Shown one piece after another: positions 1 to 6,126 of a stretch of 7,653 nucleotides of DNA. The position numbers and the translations under genes were made by a program. The notes beneath the pieces are model-generated. The model did no database searches and was not told the origin of the DNA. It worked only from the letters and a program-made list of their open reading frames with translations. The stretch's first letter is position 1, and each line of letters opens with the position of its first letter. The DNA is from Candidatus Cloacimonadota bacterium (GTDB lineage: Bacteria > Cloacimonadota > Cloacimonadia > Cloacimonadales > WRIO01): assembly GCA_009782695.1 (NCBI GenBank), contig WRIO01000043.1, positions 1-7,653 of the forward strand. Direction: 5' to 3'.

Positions 1-113
1 TGCAATCTTTTTATATATTTAACACTCTTTAGGAAATAGTATTTCCAAAAATTTATGGATTTATTTATCTTATTTTTGGATAATAACTTACAATAGACCA
101 ATATAATAAAAAA

Positions 114-191
114 TGGTCAGAATGGCGGGATTTGAACCCGCGACCACTTGAACCCCATTCAAGTACGCTAGCCGGGCTGCGCTACATTCTG
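114..191 (-). tRNA. tRNA-Pro, anticodon GGG
   Basis: Read on the minus strand this folds as a full cloverleaf. The 7-bp acceptor stem pairs CAGAATG (185-191) with CATTCTG (118-124). The anticodon stem CTTGA/TCAAG encloses the loop ATGGGGT, giving anticodon GGG (proline, CCC/CCU codons). The T stem GCGGG/CCCGC encloses TTCAAAT. The discriminator base is A (117) and CCA is encoded at 114-116. A run of six T follows the CCA on the transcribed strand (108-113) and may help end transcription. The gene faces out of the rightward operon, so it may mark the host side of an insertion or be carried by the element; the window does not decide. Confidence 0.97.
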
Positions 192-200
192 ACACGAAAC

Positions 201-229
201 AATTTTTAAAAAGTAGCCTTTTTTGTCAA
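201..229 (-). promoter_or_regulatory. Probable promoter of the tRNA-Pro gene
   Basis: On the minus strand a perfect TTGACA -35 hexamer lies at 224-229. After about 15-17 bases comes an AT-only stretch (TAAAAA/AAAAAT, about 201-208) that can serve as a poor -10. Transcription would start about 5-10 bases before the mature tRNA 5' end at 191, normal for a tRNA gene. The -35 is clear; the -10 is only inferred from position and AT content. Confidence 0.5.
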
Positions 230-256
230 GACTTTTTTTCAAAGAAAAATAAAATG

Positions 257-262
257 TATTAT
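257..262 (+). promoter_or_regulatory. Possible -10 box for the XRE repressor gene
   Basis: TATTAT at 257-262 lies 38 bases before the GTG start at 301, in an AT-rich leader. No good -35 is present at 16-18 bases upstream; the sequence there is a T run (233-239). A weak or activator-dependent promoter is possible. The call rests on one hexamer and on the need for a promoter between the divergent tRNA and this gene. Confidence 0.3.
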
Positions 263-300
263 AGCAGAAAATGGCTTTAATACAGCGATGGGAGTAAAAT

Positions 301-312
301 GTGACAACATTT
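301..312 (+). promoter_or_regulatory. Putative repressor binding site over the XRE start codon
   Basis: GTGACAACATTT matches GTGACAAAATTT of the tandem repeat (564-575 and 579-590) at 11 of 12 positions. Binding here would block transcription or translation of the XRE gene. The site is inferred from sequence likeness alone. Confidence 0.45.
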
Positions 313-537
313 GATAAGAGATTGAAGGTTCTACGGGTAGAATTGGACAAGAAACAGGTGGAAATGGCGAGTGAAATCGGTGTCAGCAGTTTATCGCTAT
401 GTCTATATGAAACAGGTAGATGCGAGCCGAATATGTCCTTCCTGAATAAGCTAAATTTGTTGTATAATGTCAATCTGAATTGGCTCATCACAGGAGAGGG
501 GAATATGTTCGATTTTGTGGTGGCAAAGAAGAAATGA
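301..537 (+). CDS. XRE-family HTH transcriptional regulator (phage repressor-like)
   Basis: A 78-residue Cro/CI-like DNA-binding protein. The HTH_3 fold spans about residues 6-62: RLKVLRVELDKKQ begins helix 1, VEMASEIGVSS is the first part of the HTH, and LSLCLYETGRCEPN covers the recognition helix and turn. NLNWLITGEG near the C-terminus is the usual end of this fold in phage repressors. There is no peptidase or oligomerisation domain. The GTG start is supported by GGGAG at 290-294, six bases upstream; the apparent ATG at 299 runs straight into TGA. The start codon lies inside a GTGACAA-ATTT motif shared with the array downstream, which suggests autoregulation. It is the first gene of the rightward block and probably represses the operon from 674. 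Confidence 0.9.
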   Translation: MTTFDKRLKVLRVELDKKQVEMASEIGVSSLSLCLYETGRCEPNMSFLNKLNLLYNVNLNWLITGEGNMFDFVVAKKK

Positions 538-560
538 AAAAAGATTTTATGGTGACATAT

Positions 561-590
561 ATCGTGACAAAATTTATCGTGACAAAATTT
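561..590 (+). repeat. Perfect 15-bp tandem repeat, two copies
   Basis: ATCGTGACAAAATTT occurs at 561-575 and again at 576-590 with no mismatch. The 15-bp period is not a whole number of helical turns, so proteins on the two copies would sit on different DNA faces. A weaker third unit, TATAGTGACAAAA, follows at 591. Confidence 0.9.
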
Positions 591-618
591 TATAGTGACA
601 AAAAAATCTGTCACTATA
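591..618. repeat. Perfect 10-bp inverted repeat with 8-base loop
   Basis: TATAGTGACA (591-600) pairs with TGTCACTATA (609-618) across AAAAAATC. Each arm contains one GTGAC motif, so a dimeric repressor site is the simplest reading. No U run follows the right arm, so it is unlikely to be an intrinsic terminator of the XRE gene. Confidence 0.85.
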
Positions 619-673
619 TCCGTCACCATAAAACACATAAAGACTACAAATAGCACACAAATTAGGGAGAAAA

Positions 674-880
674 ATGGCGACAAGAGAAAATTTAGAAATT
701 AGAATAAATGAAATTCTATTGAGTATAGGTGATAACCCAAACATAACAGCCGAGCAATTAAGTCAATACCATTGTATATCAGTTAGACAAGTCAGGCGTG
801 AAATAAAAACATTAGTAAAAGCAGGACTTATTCGTCATGTAGGTTCAAACAAAACAGGTTACTGGCAATTAGTTAGATAG
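674..880 (+). CDS. Small winged helix-turn-helix DNA-binding protein
   Basis: A 68-residue protein that is almost only a winged-helix fold. Residues 10-20 are a first helix (INEILLSIGD), 25-31 (TAEQLSQ) and 36-50 (SVRQVRREIKTLVKA) are the HTH, and GLIRHVGSNKTGYWQLV (51-67) is the two-strand wing. The wing is very like the C-terminal winged helix of AlbA_2/Schlafen- and RecG-related proteins, here free-standing. GGGAG at 665-669 lies four bases before the ATG. It is the first gene after the GTGAC array and sits 11 bases before the primase gene, so it may be a second operon regulator or a replication accessory protein. The exact role is unknown. Confidence 0.82.
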   Translation: MATRENLEIRINEILLSIGDNPNITAEQLSQYHCISVRQVRREIKTLVKAGLIRHVGSNKTGYWQLVR

Positions 881-891
881 GGAGGTTACAT

Positions 892-3165
892 TTGGAAAAT
901 ATGGAATATGCTTCAGTCCTCAGGTCAATAGATATTGTAGATGTGGTTGGCAGATACATAACACTCACAACAAAAGATAATAATGAGCACTCGGCATTAT
1001 GTCCATTCCACGAGGAAAAAACTGCATCATTTAGTGTAAGCAGGAACAAACAAGTATTTCATTGTTTTGGTTGCGGTGAAAAGGGGAATGCTGTCAGTTT
1101 TGTGATGAAGTATGAGAATATATCATATAAAGATGCGTTACATAAATTAGTGTCATTTTCAAATATGAATTTTGATAGAGTAGTTCCGCAGAGTAAACCG
1201 ACCAAAGATACAGAAAATATTTTTAAAGATTACCATTTATGCCAACCTGTTCCAGATGATGCATTGCCACGTCCTAAGGTTTCAAAAATAGACGATAAAT
1301 TTATAGAGCCTTCCTTTGTATATCCGTATTTAGACTCTGAAGGCAGACTTTTAATGTATGTATATAGGTTTAATTTACCAGGTGGCGATAAGGTTTTTAA
1401 GCAATATTCATATTGGATGGACAAAAATAATAGAGGGAAATGGATTTTACATACTAAACAACTGAGTTATAATAAGAATTTCCCTTTGTATGGATTAGAC
1501 TTATTAGCAAAATGTCCGACCACACCAGTTTTGGTAGTAAGTGGAGAGAAATGCGTAGAGGCTATAAAGTGGTTATGGAGTGATATTCCTATATCCTCTT
1601 GGGAATATATTCCAGTGACTTGGGCAGGTGGTGACCAGTCAATAGAGAAAACAAATTGGGAACCTCTGGTCAGTCGGAATAAAATATTGTGGCCAGATAA
1701 TGACGTCAGTAGCAAAACTTGTATGCAGAGATTAGTCGATAATTATGGTGGCAAAATTGTAAATATAGATGCAGAAGCACACCGGGAAAAATGGGATGTA
1801 GCAGACTTTATACAGGAAGATGGTAGAGATGACATTATAGACTTTATCGAAAAGAATATAAAGAAAAAAGTTTATAATGACACTTCTATCCCAGCTCCAA
1901 AAGGCATATTCCCACACAAAGACGAACGAAATAAGACATTATCGTCAATCGAAAATGTGCAGGCTTTATTGGATTATTATAGCCTAAGCAACTCCTTCAA
2001 TGAGATAACATTAGATATAGAGTGCAAAATCAGAGGACAAGTTTTCAACGAATACAATTATTACAAGACATTTGTAGCACGAGTAAAGAGTGTGGCAAAT
2101 ATCTGCAAGCTACCAAAGAGTGATTTATCGGAGTTCTTATTTAGTATCTCTATGCAGAATAAGACAAATCCTGTCAGGGACTGGATACATAGTAAGAAGT
2201 GGGACGGTGTAAAAAGGATAAAAGATGTCTGCGATGCTGTGGAATGTGCGAGTTATTTTGACATGAACTTCAAGAATATCCTTATTTTTAAATGGTTGGT
2301 GAGTGGTTACGCAGCTGCTATTCGCACCGATGGAGACGGATTTCGGACGAGAGGCGTTTTAGTTTTTCAAGGCAAGCAAGATATGGGCAAGACTACATTT
2401 TTCAGACTACTGGCAAACGATGACCGCAGGTGGTTTGGCGAGGGCGTGAATATAGACCCGAGCGACAAAGATACTATCAAAAAAGCAAACAAGTCATGGA
2501 TCACAGAGTTAGGCGAGCTGGATAGAATGACTTCTACGGATAGAAATTTATCAGCATTGAAGTCATTTATTACAAATAGCAGTGACGAATTGCGACTGCC
2601 TTATGCAGAGGCAGAAGTGACCATCTGGCGAAGGACTATATTCTGCGGAACGGTAAATACTGAAAAGTTCCTTCGTGATATGACAGGTAATTCAAGGTTC
2701 TGGTGCATACCAGTGAAAAAAATACACTGGATAGACAAAATAGATATTCAGCAAATGTGGGCGGAGGTTCGGCACTATTATGAGCAAAACCAGGGCAAAG
2801 AGTATTTATGGTGGTTGTCACCAGAAGAGACCAGTATGTTAGAAATCACAAATAGCGAATATGAGCACGATGATAAATTAGACGATTTACTGAGTAACTG
2901 TTTTGATATGACAGAAGGTTTGGAGTGGCAGGAACAGACAATCACCGAGATATTAGAGGCTTGTGGCATAACACGACAATATCAAAACCAATCGGACAGA
3001 ACCAAAGCAGGAATAAAATTAAAGAAACTATTGAATATAGACCCACCGAAAAGAAGCGGTTGGGGTGCAAGGAAATGGAGAGTTCCACCATATAAAAAGG
3101 ATGACTTTGATGCACCATCATCTGACGAGAGAGAGGATACGAATTGGGATAATTATGGGAGCTAA
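892..3165 (+). CDS. CHC2 zinc-finger primase fused to a VapE-type helicase
   Basis: A 757-residue replication protein that should lay primers and unwind element DNA. A CHC2 zinc finger at the N-terminus has ligands C37, H40, C58 and C61 (CPFH...HCFGC). A Toprim-like middle follows, with VLVVSGEK (E219) and WPDND (D269, D271), which would bind metal for primer synthesis. The C-terminal half is a virulence-associated-E (VapE) P-loop ATPase: Walker A GKQDMGKTT at 494-502, Walker B region WITELGELD at 536-544, and NSRFW with a possible arginine finger R602. Such primase-VapE fusions are typical of prophages, phage satellites and genomic islands. The TTG start at 892 has GGAGG (881-885) six bases upstream; the in-frame ATG at 901 is spaced less well. 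The last 60 residues form a basic, Trp-containing tail (RSGWGARKWRVPPY) probably helping DNA binding. Confidence 0.93.
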   Translation: MENMEYASVLRSIDIVDVVGRYITLTTKDNNEHSALCPFHEEKTASFSVSRNKQVFHCFGCGEKGNAVSFVMKYENISYKDALHKLVSFSNMNFDRVVPQSKPTKDTENIFKDYHLCQPVPDDALPRPKVSKIDDKFIEPSFVYPYLDSEGRLLMYVYRFNLPGGDKVFKQYSYWMDKNNRGKWILHTKQLSYNKNFPLYGLDLLAKCPTTPVLVVSGEKCVEAIKWLWSDIPISSWEYIPVTWAGGDQSIEKTNWEPLVSRNKILWPDNDVSSKTCMQRLVDNYGGKIVNIDAEAHREKWDVADFIQEDGRDDIIDFIEKNIKKKVYNDTSIPAPKGIFPHKDERNKTLSSIENVQALLDYYSLSNSFNEITLDIECKIRGQVFNEYNYYKTFVARVKSVANICKLPKSDLSEFLFSISMQNKTNPVRDWIHSKKWDGVKRIKDVCDAVECASYFDMNFKNILIFKWLVSGYAAAIRTDGDGFRTRGVLVFQGKQDMGKTTFFRLLANDDRRWFGEGVNIDPSDKDTIKKANKSWITELGELDRMTSTDRNLSALKSFITNSSDELRLPYAEAEVTIWRRTIFCGTVNTEKFLRDMTGNSRFWCIPVKKIHWIDKIDIQQMWAEVRHYYEQNQGKEYLWWLSPEETSMLEITNSEYEHDDKLDDLLSNCFDMTEGLEWQEQTITEILEACGITRQYQNQSDRTKAGIKLKKLLNIDPPKRSGWGARKWRVPPYKKDDFDAPSSDEREDTNWDNYGS

Positions 3166-3167
3166 AA

Positions 3168-3449
3168 ATGGGTTATGAGTTTAAAGATTGGTATCTGTTG
3201 ATGCAGGATTTCCGAGAGGAATTTAAGGTAGAATTTAGTGAATTTTATAATAAAGAGTTAACTGATGTGCTACGCAGTGGGGGAAATATATATATAGATT
3301 TAGTAAAATTTAACGATTATTTAATTATGACCCACGGGCAACAATATAAAACAAAGTCAATAAAGGAATTGGTAATGGAAAAATACGGATTTAGAGCATT
3401 GGAGATACTAATCGAATTAGTAGATTACAATAGCAAGGAGGATAATTGA
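3168..3449 (+). CDS. Hypothetical protein, 93 aa
   Basis: I do not recognise a family. The protein is acidic at both ends and looks mostly helical: residues 4-34 (EFKDWYLLMQDFREEF...) are aromatic and charged, IYIDLVKFNDYLI (41-53) may be a strand-helix, and 63-86 is a helix ending in ALEILIELVDY. No cysteine pair, signal peptide or membrane segment is seen. GGGAG at 3157-3161 lies six bases before the ATG. The gene starts two bases after the primase stop and overlaps the TTG start of the recombinase gene by four bases, so translation is probably coupled. A role as partner of the primase or recombinase is only a guess from position. Confidence 0.8.
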   Translation: MGYEFKDWYLLMQDFREEFKVEFSEFYNKELTDVLRSGGNIYIDLVKFNDYLIMTHGQQYKTKSIKELVMEKYGFRALEILIELVDYNSKEDN

Positions 3450-4387
3450 TATACGGCTATTTAAGAGTCAGCACAGACCACCAGGACAATGAAAATCAAA
3501 GATTTAAAATAACATGCCACTGCAAACAAATGAGTATTCAAATAGATGAATGGGTGGAAGATGTCATATCAGGTGCCACAGACCCGAACAAGAGAAATTT
3601 AGGCGACCTGCTGTTAAGTGTCAAAAAAGGTGACACTATCATAGCTACGGAGGTTTCTCGAATAGGTAGAGATATGGTTTCTAATTTAAATGTTCTCAGT
3701 CTATTAGCTCAAAAAGGTGTTCAAGTCAAGACGATAAACGATTGCTATACATTAGAGAATACTGCATTAAGTATGGTGATAGCATCTGTCCTTAGCTTTG
3801 GTGCCCAATCAGAGAGAGAAAGCAACTCTATGAGGACGAAACAAGCACACGCAAAAGCAAAGGCAGATGGCAAATATATCGGCAGACCATTGGGAAGTAA
3901 GAACTCACATTATAAATTAGAAGGTCAAGATGATGAAATACTTGGGCTTTTAAAAGAAGGGTATTTCAAGATAGATATAGCCAAAAAGCTTGGAGTAAGC
4001 ATAAACACAATAGACAAGAAACTAGAAATAATGGGAGTTAATGCAAAAGACTATCCAAAAGCGAAACGGTCATACAAGACCAAAGACAAGAAAATAGACC
4101 CACATAGAACAACAATATTACTACTGTTGGAGCGTGGAAAAAGCATAAGTGAGATAGCAGATATTCTCGGTTTTCCTTATGGTAGTATATACCAGTATTT
4201 AGTTTTAATAGGTGTCAAAGAGCAGAAAACACAGTTAGAATTTAAATTAGATGAACACTACGACGAAATCAAGGCAATGTATAAAGCGGGTAAGACCTGC
4301 AAACAAATAGCATTAGTCTTTGATGTATGCGAGTTCACTGTGCGTAGGTTTATCGAGCGAAAAAACATACTAAAAAAAGCAGCGTAG
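3446..4387 (+). CDS. Small serine recombinase with three C-terminal HTH units
   Basis: A 313-residue resolvase/invertase-family recombinase. The catalytic domain is complete. YGYLRVST at 3-10 carries the nucleophile S9 and R7; EVSRIGRDM at 69-77 supplies active-site arginines R72 and R75; QSERESNSMRTKQA (121-134) begins the long E-helix used for dimer contact; and YIGRPLGSKN (144-153) is the usual link to the DNA-binding part. Most relatives end after one HTH near 185-200 residues. Here three HTH-like units follow: about 160-198, 216-258 and 268-308, each with a pattern like DIAKKLGVSINTIDKKL. Start: AAGGAGG (3435-3441) lies four bases before TTG, and the conserved N-terminus begins at once. 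It acts on DNA by cut-and-rejoin at short inverted sites; the job could be element integration, multimer resolution or DNA inversion. Confidence 0.92.
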   Translation: MIYGYLRVSTDHQDNENQRFKITCHCKQMSIQIDEWVEDVISGATDPNKRNLGDLLLSVKKGDTIIATEVSRIGRDMVSNLNVLSLLAQKGVQVKTINDCYTLENTALSMVIASVLSFGAQSERESNSMRTKQAHAKAKADGKYIGRPLGSKNSHYKLEGQDDEILGLLKEGYFKIDIAKKLGVSINTIDKKLEIMGVNAKDYPKAKRSYKTKDKKIDPHRTTILLLLERGKSISEIADILGFPYGSIYQYLVLIGVKEQKTQLEFKLDEHYDEIKAMYKAGKTCKQIALVFDVCEFTVRRFIERKNILKKAA

Positions 4388-4393
4388 GAGTTT

Positions 4394-5383
4394 ATGTTAC
4401 CATATTTAGGTTGCAAGCAATTTATAGCAAATTCGATTTTAGACAAGATACCGCCAGCAGACCATTTTTATGATTTATTTGGTGGTGGTGGTTCTGTGAC
4501 AGAAGGTGCTTTGGAGTTTAAAGACATACATCAGGATGTCTTTGGAACTGTGCATAAATGGAAAACAGTCCACTATAATGAAATAAACACTGGTGTCTAT
4601 AATCTAAATAAAGAGATATGGGACGGCACATTTGATTTTGACAAGGCAAGCAAGACATTTATCACCAAAAAAAGCTTTGAAAGGGATAAAGATAAAGCTG
4701 ATTCGTGGAGTGCTTTTGTGCGGATATTTTGGAGTTATGGTCAAGCTGGTAAATGTTACAGATATGGTGAAAAGTTAGAATTATTAAAATGTTTGGAAAT
4801 GGCACTGGTAAACAGTGATTATCCGTTTTTACCAGGTGCCACCACCAGACAGAAATATGCTTTTTTACAAGACATAGTTAGCAGACATTTCACAGAGGAT
4901 ATTTGCAAAGACTACGATTATAAAGTTCGGGCGTTTTGGAGCATAGATTTGCTCACCCAGTTTGAGCGGTGTTTGAGTAAAAAAGCAAGGAAAAATCACA
5001 AATCTTATGAGGGCAGGTTGCATCTGTCCAATCAGGATTACAGAGAGGTACAAATCCTGCCGAACTCTATGGTTTATTGTGACATACCATATAACACAGA
5101 AGACAATGACGGTTATTATGATTGCTGTTTTGACTGGGAGGCTTTCTTTGAATGGGGTGCGACAAGAGACTTCCCAGTCTTTTTTAGTGAATATGAGTGT
5201 GCTGATAGCAGGTTTTCCTGTGTAATGGAAGTAGAAAAACGGAACACATACAGTGGCAATAAGCTTTCGATGGAAATGCTGTATTGGAATGGAGTGGAAA
5301 ACTGCAAAAGCAGGGGGAGAGGTGGGGGAAAGAAAGCAATAGAAACTGCATCGGGTCATCGGGACGATGCCCCTACAAACTAA
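4394..5383 (+). CDS. Dam-like (D12 class) DNA adenine N6-methyltransferase
   Basis: A 329-residue enzyme predicted to transfer methyl from S-adenosylmethionine to adenine N6 in DNA. The order is that of the alpha (Dam) class: motif X PYLGCK at the very N-terminus (3-8), motif I FYDLFGGGG (25-33, SAM binding), and motif IV VYCDIPYN with DIPY at 230-233. DIPY replaces the common DPPY; I recall this variant from phage Dam enzymes, so activity is likely kept. No restriction endonuclease is adjacent, so this is probably an orphan phage-type methyltransferase for protection or regulation. AGGAG (4386-4390) overlaps the recombinase stop and lies only three bases before the ATG. The C-terminus (about 308-329) is Gly/Lys-rich and is encoded by a GC-rich repeat-like stretch, probably an acquired tail. 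Target sequence unknown. Confidence 0.88.
   Translation: MLPYLGCKQFIANSILDKIPPADHFYDLFGGGGSVTEGALEFKDIHQDVFGTVHKWKTVHYNEINTGVYNLNKEIWDGTFDFDKASKTFITKKSFERDKDKADSWSAFVRIFWSYGQAGKCYRYGEKLELLKCLEMALVNSDYPFLPGATTRQKYAFLQDIVSRHFTEDICKDYDYKVRAFWSIDLLTQFERCLSKKARKNHKSYEGRLHLSNQDYREVQILPNSMVYCDIPYNTEDNDGYYDCCFDWEAFFEWGATRDFPVFFSEYECADSRFSCVMEVEKRNTYSGNKLSMEMLYWNGVENCKSRGRGGGKKAIETASGHRDDAPTN
5349..5380. repeat. GC-rich repeat fragment at the 3' end of the methyltransferase gene
   Basis: CATCGGG occurs twice (5349-5355 and 5357-5363), followed by the inverted form CGATGCCC (5365-5372). GGG-T-CATCG pairs with CGATG-CCC around GGA as a bulged hairpin (5353-5372). On the minus strand the unit begins GTTTGTAGGGGCATCGTCCC, which resembles the GTAGGGGC-type dispersed repeats I recall from Clostridia and relatives. 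The stretch is much richer in GC than its surroundings. It is translated as the last residues of the methyltransferase (ASGHRDDAPTN). Confidence 0.5.
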
Positions 5384-5412
5384 TAAATAAAATATATAAG
5401 GAGTAAAACAAT

Positions 5413-5598
5413 ATGGTAGGAGAATGGAAAGTATCCAAGAACATAGTGAAAGGCAGAGAAATGTATATAGCCGTTCGCTTAAGAGATGTAAGCGTTTTGG
5501 AGCACGATGGCAATCGGGAATATCACGGTGTGTATTCGAGTAGTGCTGATAGTGTCCAAAAAGTATGTGACGAATTAAATAGGAGTGAAAATGAGTGA
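5413..5598 (+). CDS. Small phage-type hypothetical protein, 61 aa
   Basis: A short, probably beta-rich protein: MYIAVRLRDVSVLEHDGNREYHG at about 17-39 reads as two strands, and SADSVQKVCDELN (44-56) as a helix. From memory, small Bacillota prophage proteins share the pattern Y-x-V-Y-R-L-R-D ... G-N-R-E-Y followed by a helix ending in LN, so this looks like that uncharacterised family. AAGGAG (5399-5404) lies upstream of the ATG. It follows the methyltransferase by 29 bases, the largest gap in the operon, and overlaps the ssDNA-binding-like gene by eight bases. Function unknown; position suggests early DNA metabolism. Confidence 0.78.
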   Translation: MVGEWKVSKNIVKGREMYIAVRLRDVSVLEHDGNREYHGVYSSSADSVQKVCDELNRSENE

Positions 5599-6118
5599 TT
5601 TTAACGAAAATGTCCCGACGGAATTTATCACCAAAGATGGTGTGTATTTTTTCAAGATAACAGATGCCTGTATCTTTACCAGTAAAACAGGGCAACCAAT
5701 ACTGAAGGTTAGGTTTTGCACAGAAAATATGGAAGTATATGATGAAATACTTTTTATCAATGCAAAATCTCTTTGGAAAATGAATAAATTTGTCCACGAC
5801 ATAAAACTGACAAAAGAGGAAAAAGCAGATATTAGTTTCAATAAGGAGCACCCTGAGGAAAGCTTGGATGTGTTTCAGAAGTTCTTTGAAAAACACATAG
5901 TAGGCAAGTATGTGAAAATGGAAATCTTGACCAGCACATATAACAGTAACTATAAGGTTTATGGAAAAATACGGCAACTGACAAGTGCTGATAAACAGCT
6001 GACAGAGGGACTTCGGGCAGTCGAAAACAAGTTCCCTGAAATGCAAGAATATGAGCACCCAACTTATGACCCAAACGATTATCCTGTGACAGACGATGAC
6101 ACAGTTGTGCCATTTTAG
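5591..6118 (+). CDS. Phage-type ssDNA-binding-like protein (DUF669-like)
   Basis: A 175-residue protein best read as a phage single-stranded-DNA-binding protein. The N-terminal part fits an OB-fold start: GVYFFKITDACIFTSKTGQP (17-36), then ILKVRF and VYDEILF strands, and an SxxGxP-like turn typical of DUF669-like phage proteins. The end is acidic with a hydrophobic tip, VTDDDTVVPF (166-175), like the SSB tail (DDDIPF) that recruits replication and repair partners. I chose ATG at 5591, with AGGAG (5581-5585) five bases upstream, over the in-frame GTG at 5585, which lies on that ribosome site. It overlaps the previous gene by eight bases. Together with the primase-helicase it suggests the element carries its own replication set. 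The fold assignment is inference; the tail is seen directly. Confidence 0.72.
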   Translation: MSDFNENVPTEFITKDGVYFFKITDACIFTSKTGQPILKVRFCTENMEVYDEILFINAKSLWKMNKFVHDIKLTKEEKADISFNKEHPEESLDVFQKFFEKHIVGKYVKMEILTSTYNSNYKVYGKIRQLTSADKQLTEGLRAVENKFPEMQEYEHPTYDPNDYPVTDDDTVVPF

Positions 6119-6126
6119 GAGCAACA

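Larger units (their letters stand above)
545..633. promoter_or_regulatory. GTGAC operator or iteron array in the main control region
   Basis: The only long gene-free stretch inside the element (538-673) holds six GTGAC motifs. Forward copies start at 552, 564, 579 and 595; inverted GTCAC copies start at 610 and 622. The outermost pair lies in a perfect 12-bp inverted repeat, TTTTATGGTGAC (545-556) and GTCACCATAAAA (622-633). The pattern suits cooperative binding by the XRE repressor or the winged-helix protein, or an iteron-type origin opened by the primase-helicase. I found no convincing -35/-10 pair here, though the operon promoter should lie in this stretch. Confidence 0.65.

Noticed and set aside
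32..46. Palindrome GGAAATAGTATTTCC left of the tRNA as a terminator
   Set aside because: The stem is only six pairs with a three-base loop, AT-rich, and lacks a clean U run on the tRNA strand. It may be chance in very AT-rich DNA.
114..191. Anticodon loop read as a different tRNA species
   Set aside because: The 5-bp stem CTTGA/TCAAG and the seven-base loop with U at 33 fix GGG as anticodon; no alternative fold gives as good a cloverleaf.
591..618. The 10-bp inverted repeat as an intrinsic terminator of the XRE gene
   Set aside because: No U tract follows on either strand in the right place, and the arms are made of the GTGAC motif found in the rest of the array. An operator is the better reading.
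545..633. CRISPR array
   Set aside because: The repeats are 15 bp or shorter, have no spacer-sized unique segments between them, and no cas gene is visible.
168..683. A 171-codon open frame on the minus strand
   Set aside because: It covers the tRNA 5' end, the XRE gene in antisense and the GTGAC array. The protein is low-complexity Phe/His/Cys and shows no domain.
3617..3637. Hairpin AGTGTCA ... TGACACT inside the recombinase gene, containing GTGAC
   Set aside because: It codes for ordinary catalytic-domain residues (SVKKGDT), the arms are oriented opposite to those of the control-region palindrome, and a 7-bp repeat can arise by chance.
5007..5225. A 72-codon plus-strand open frame within the methyltransferase gene
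   Set aside because: It lies wholly inside the conserved part of the methyltransferase (including DIPY) in another frame and has no domain of its own.
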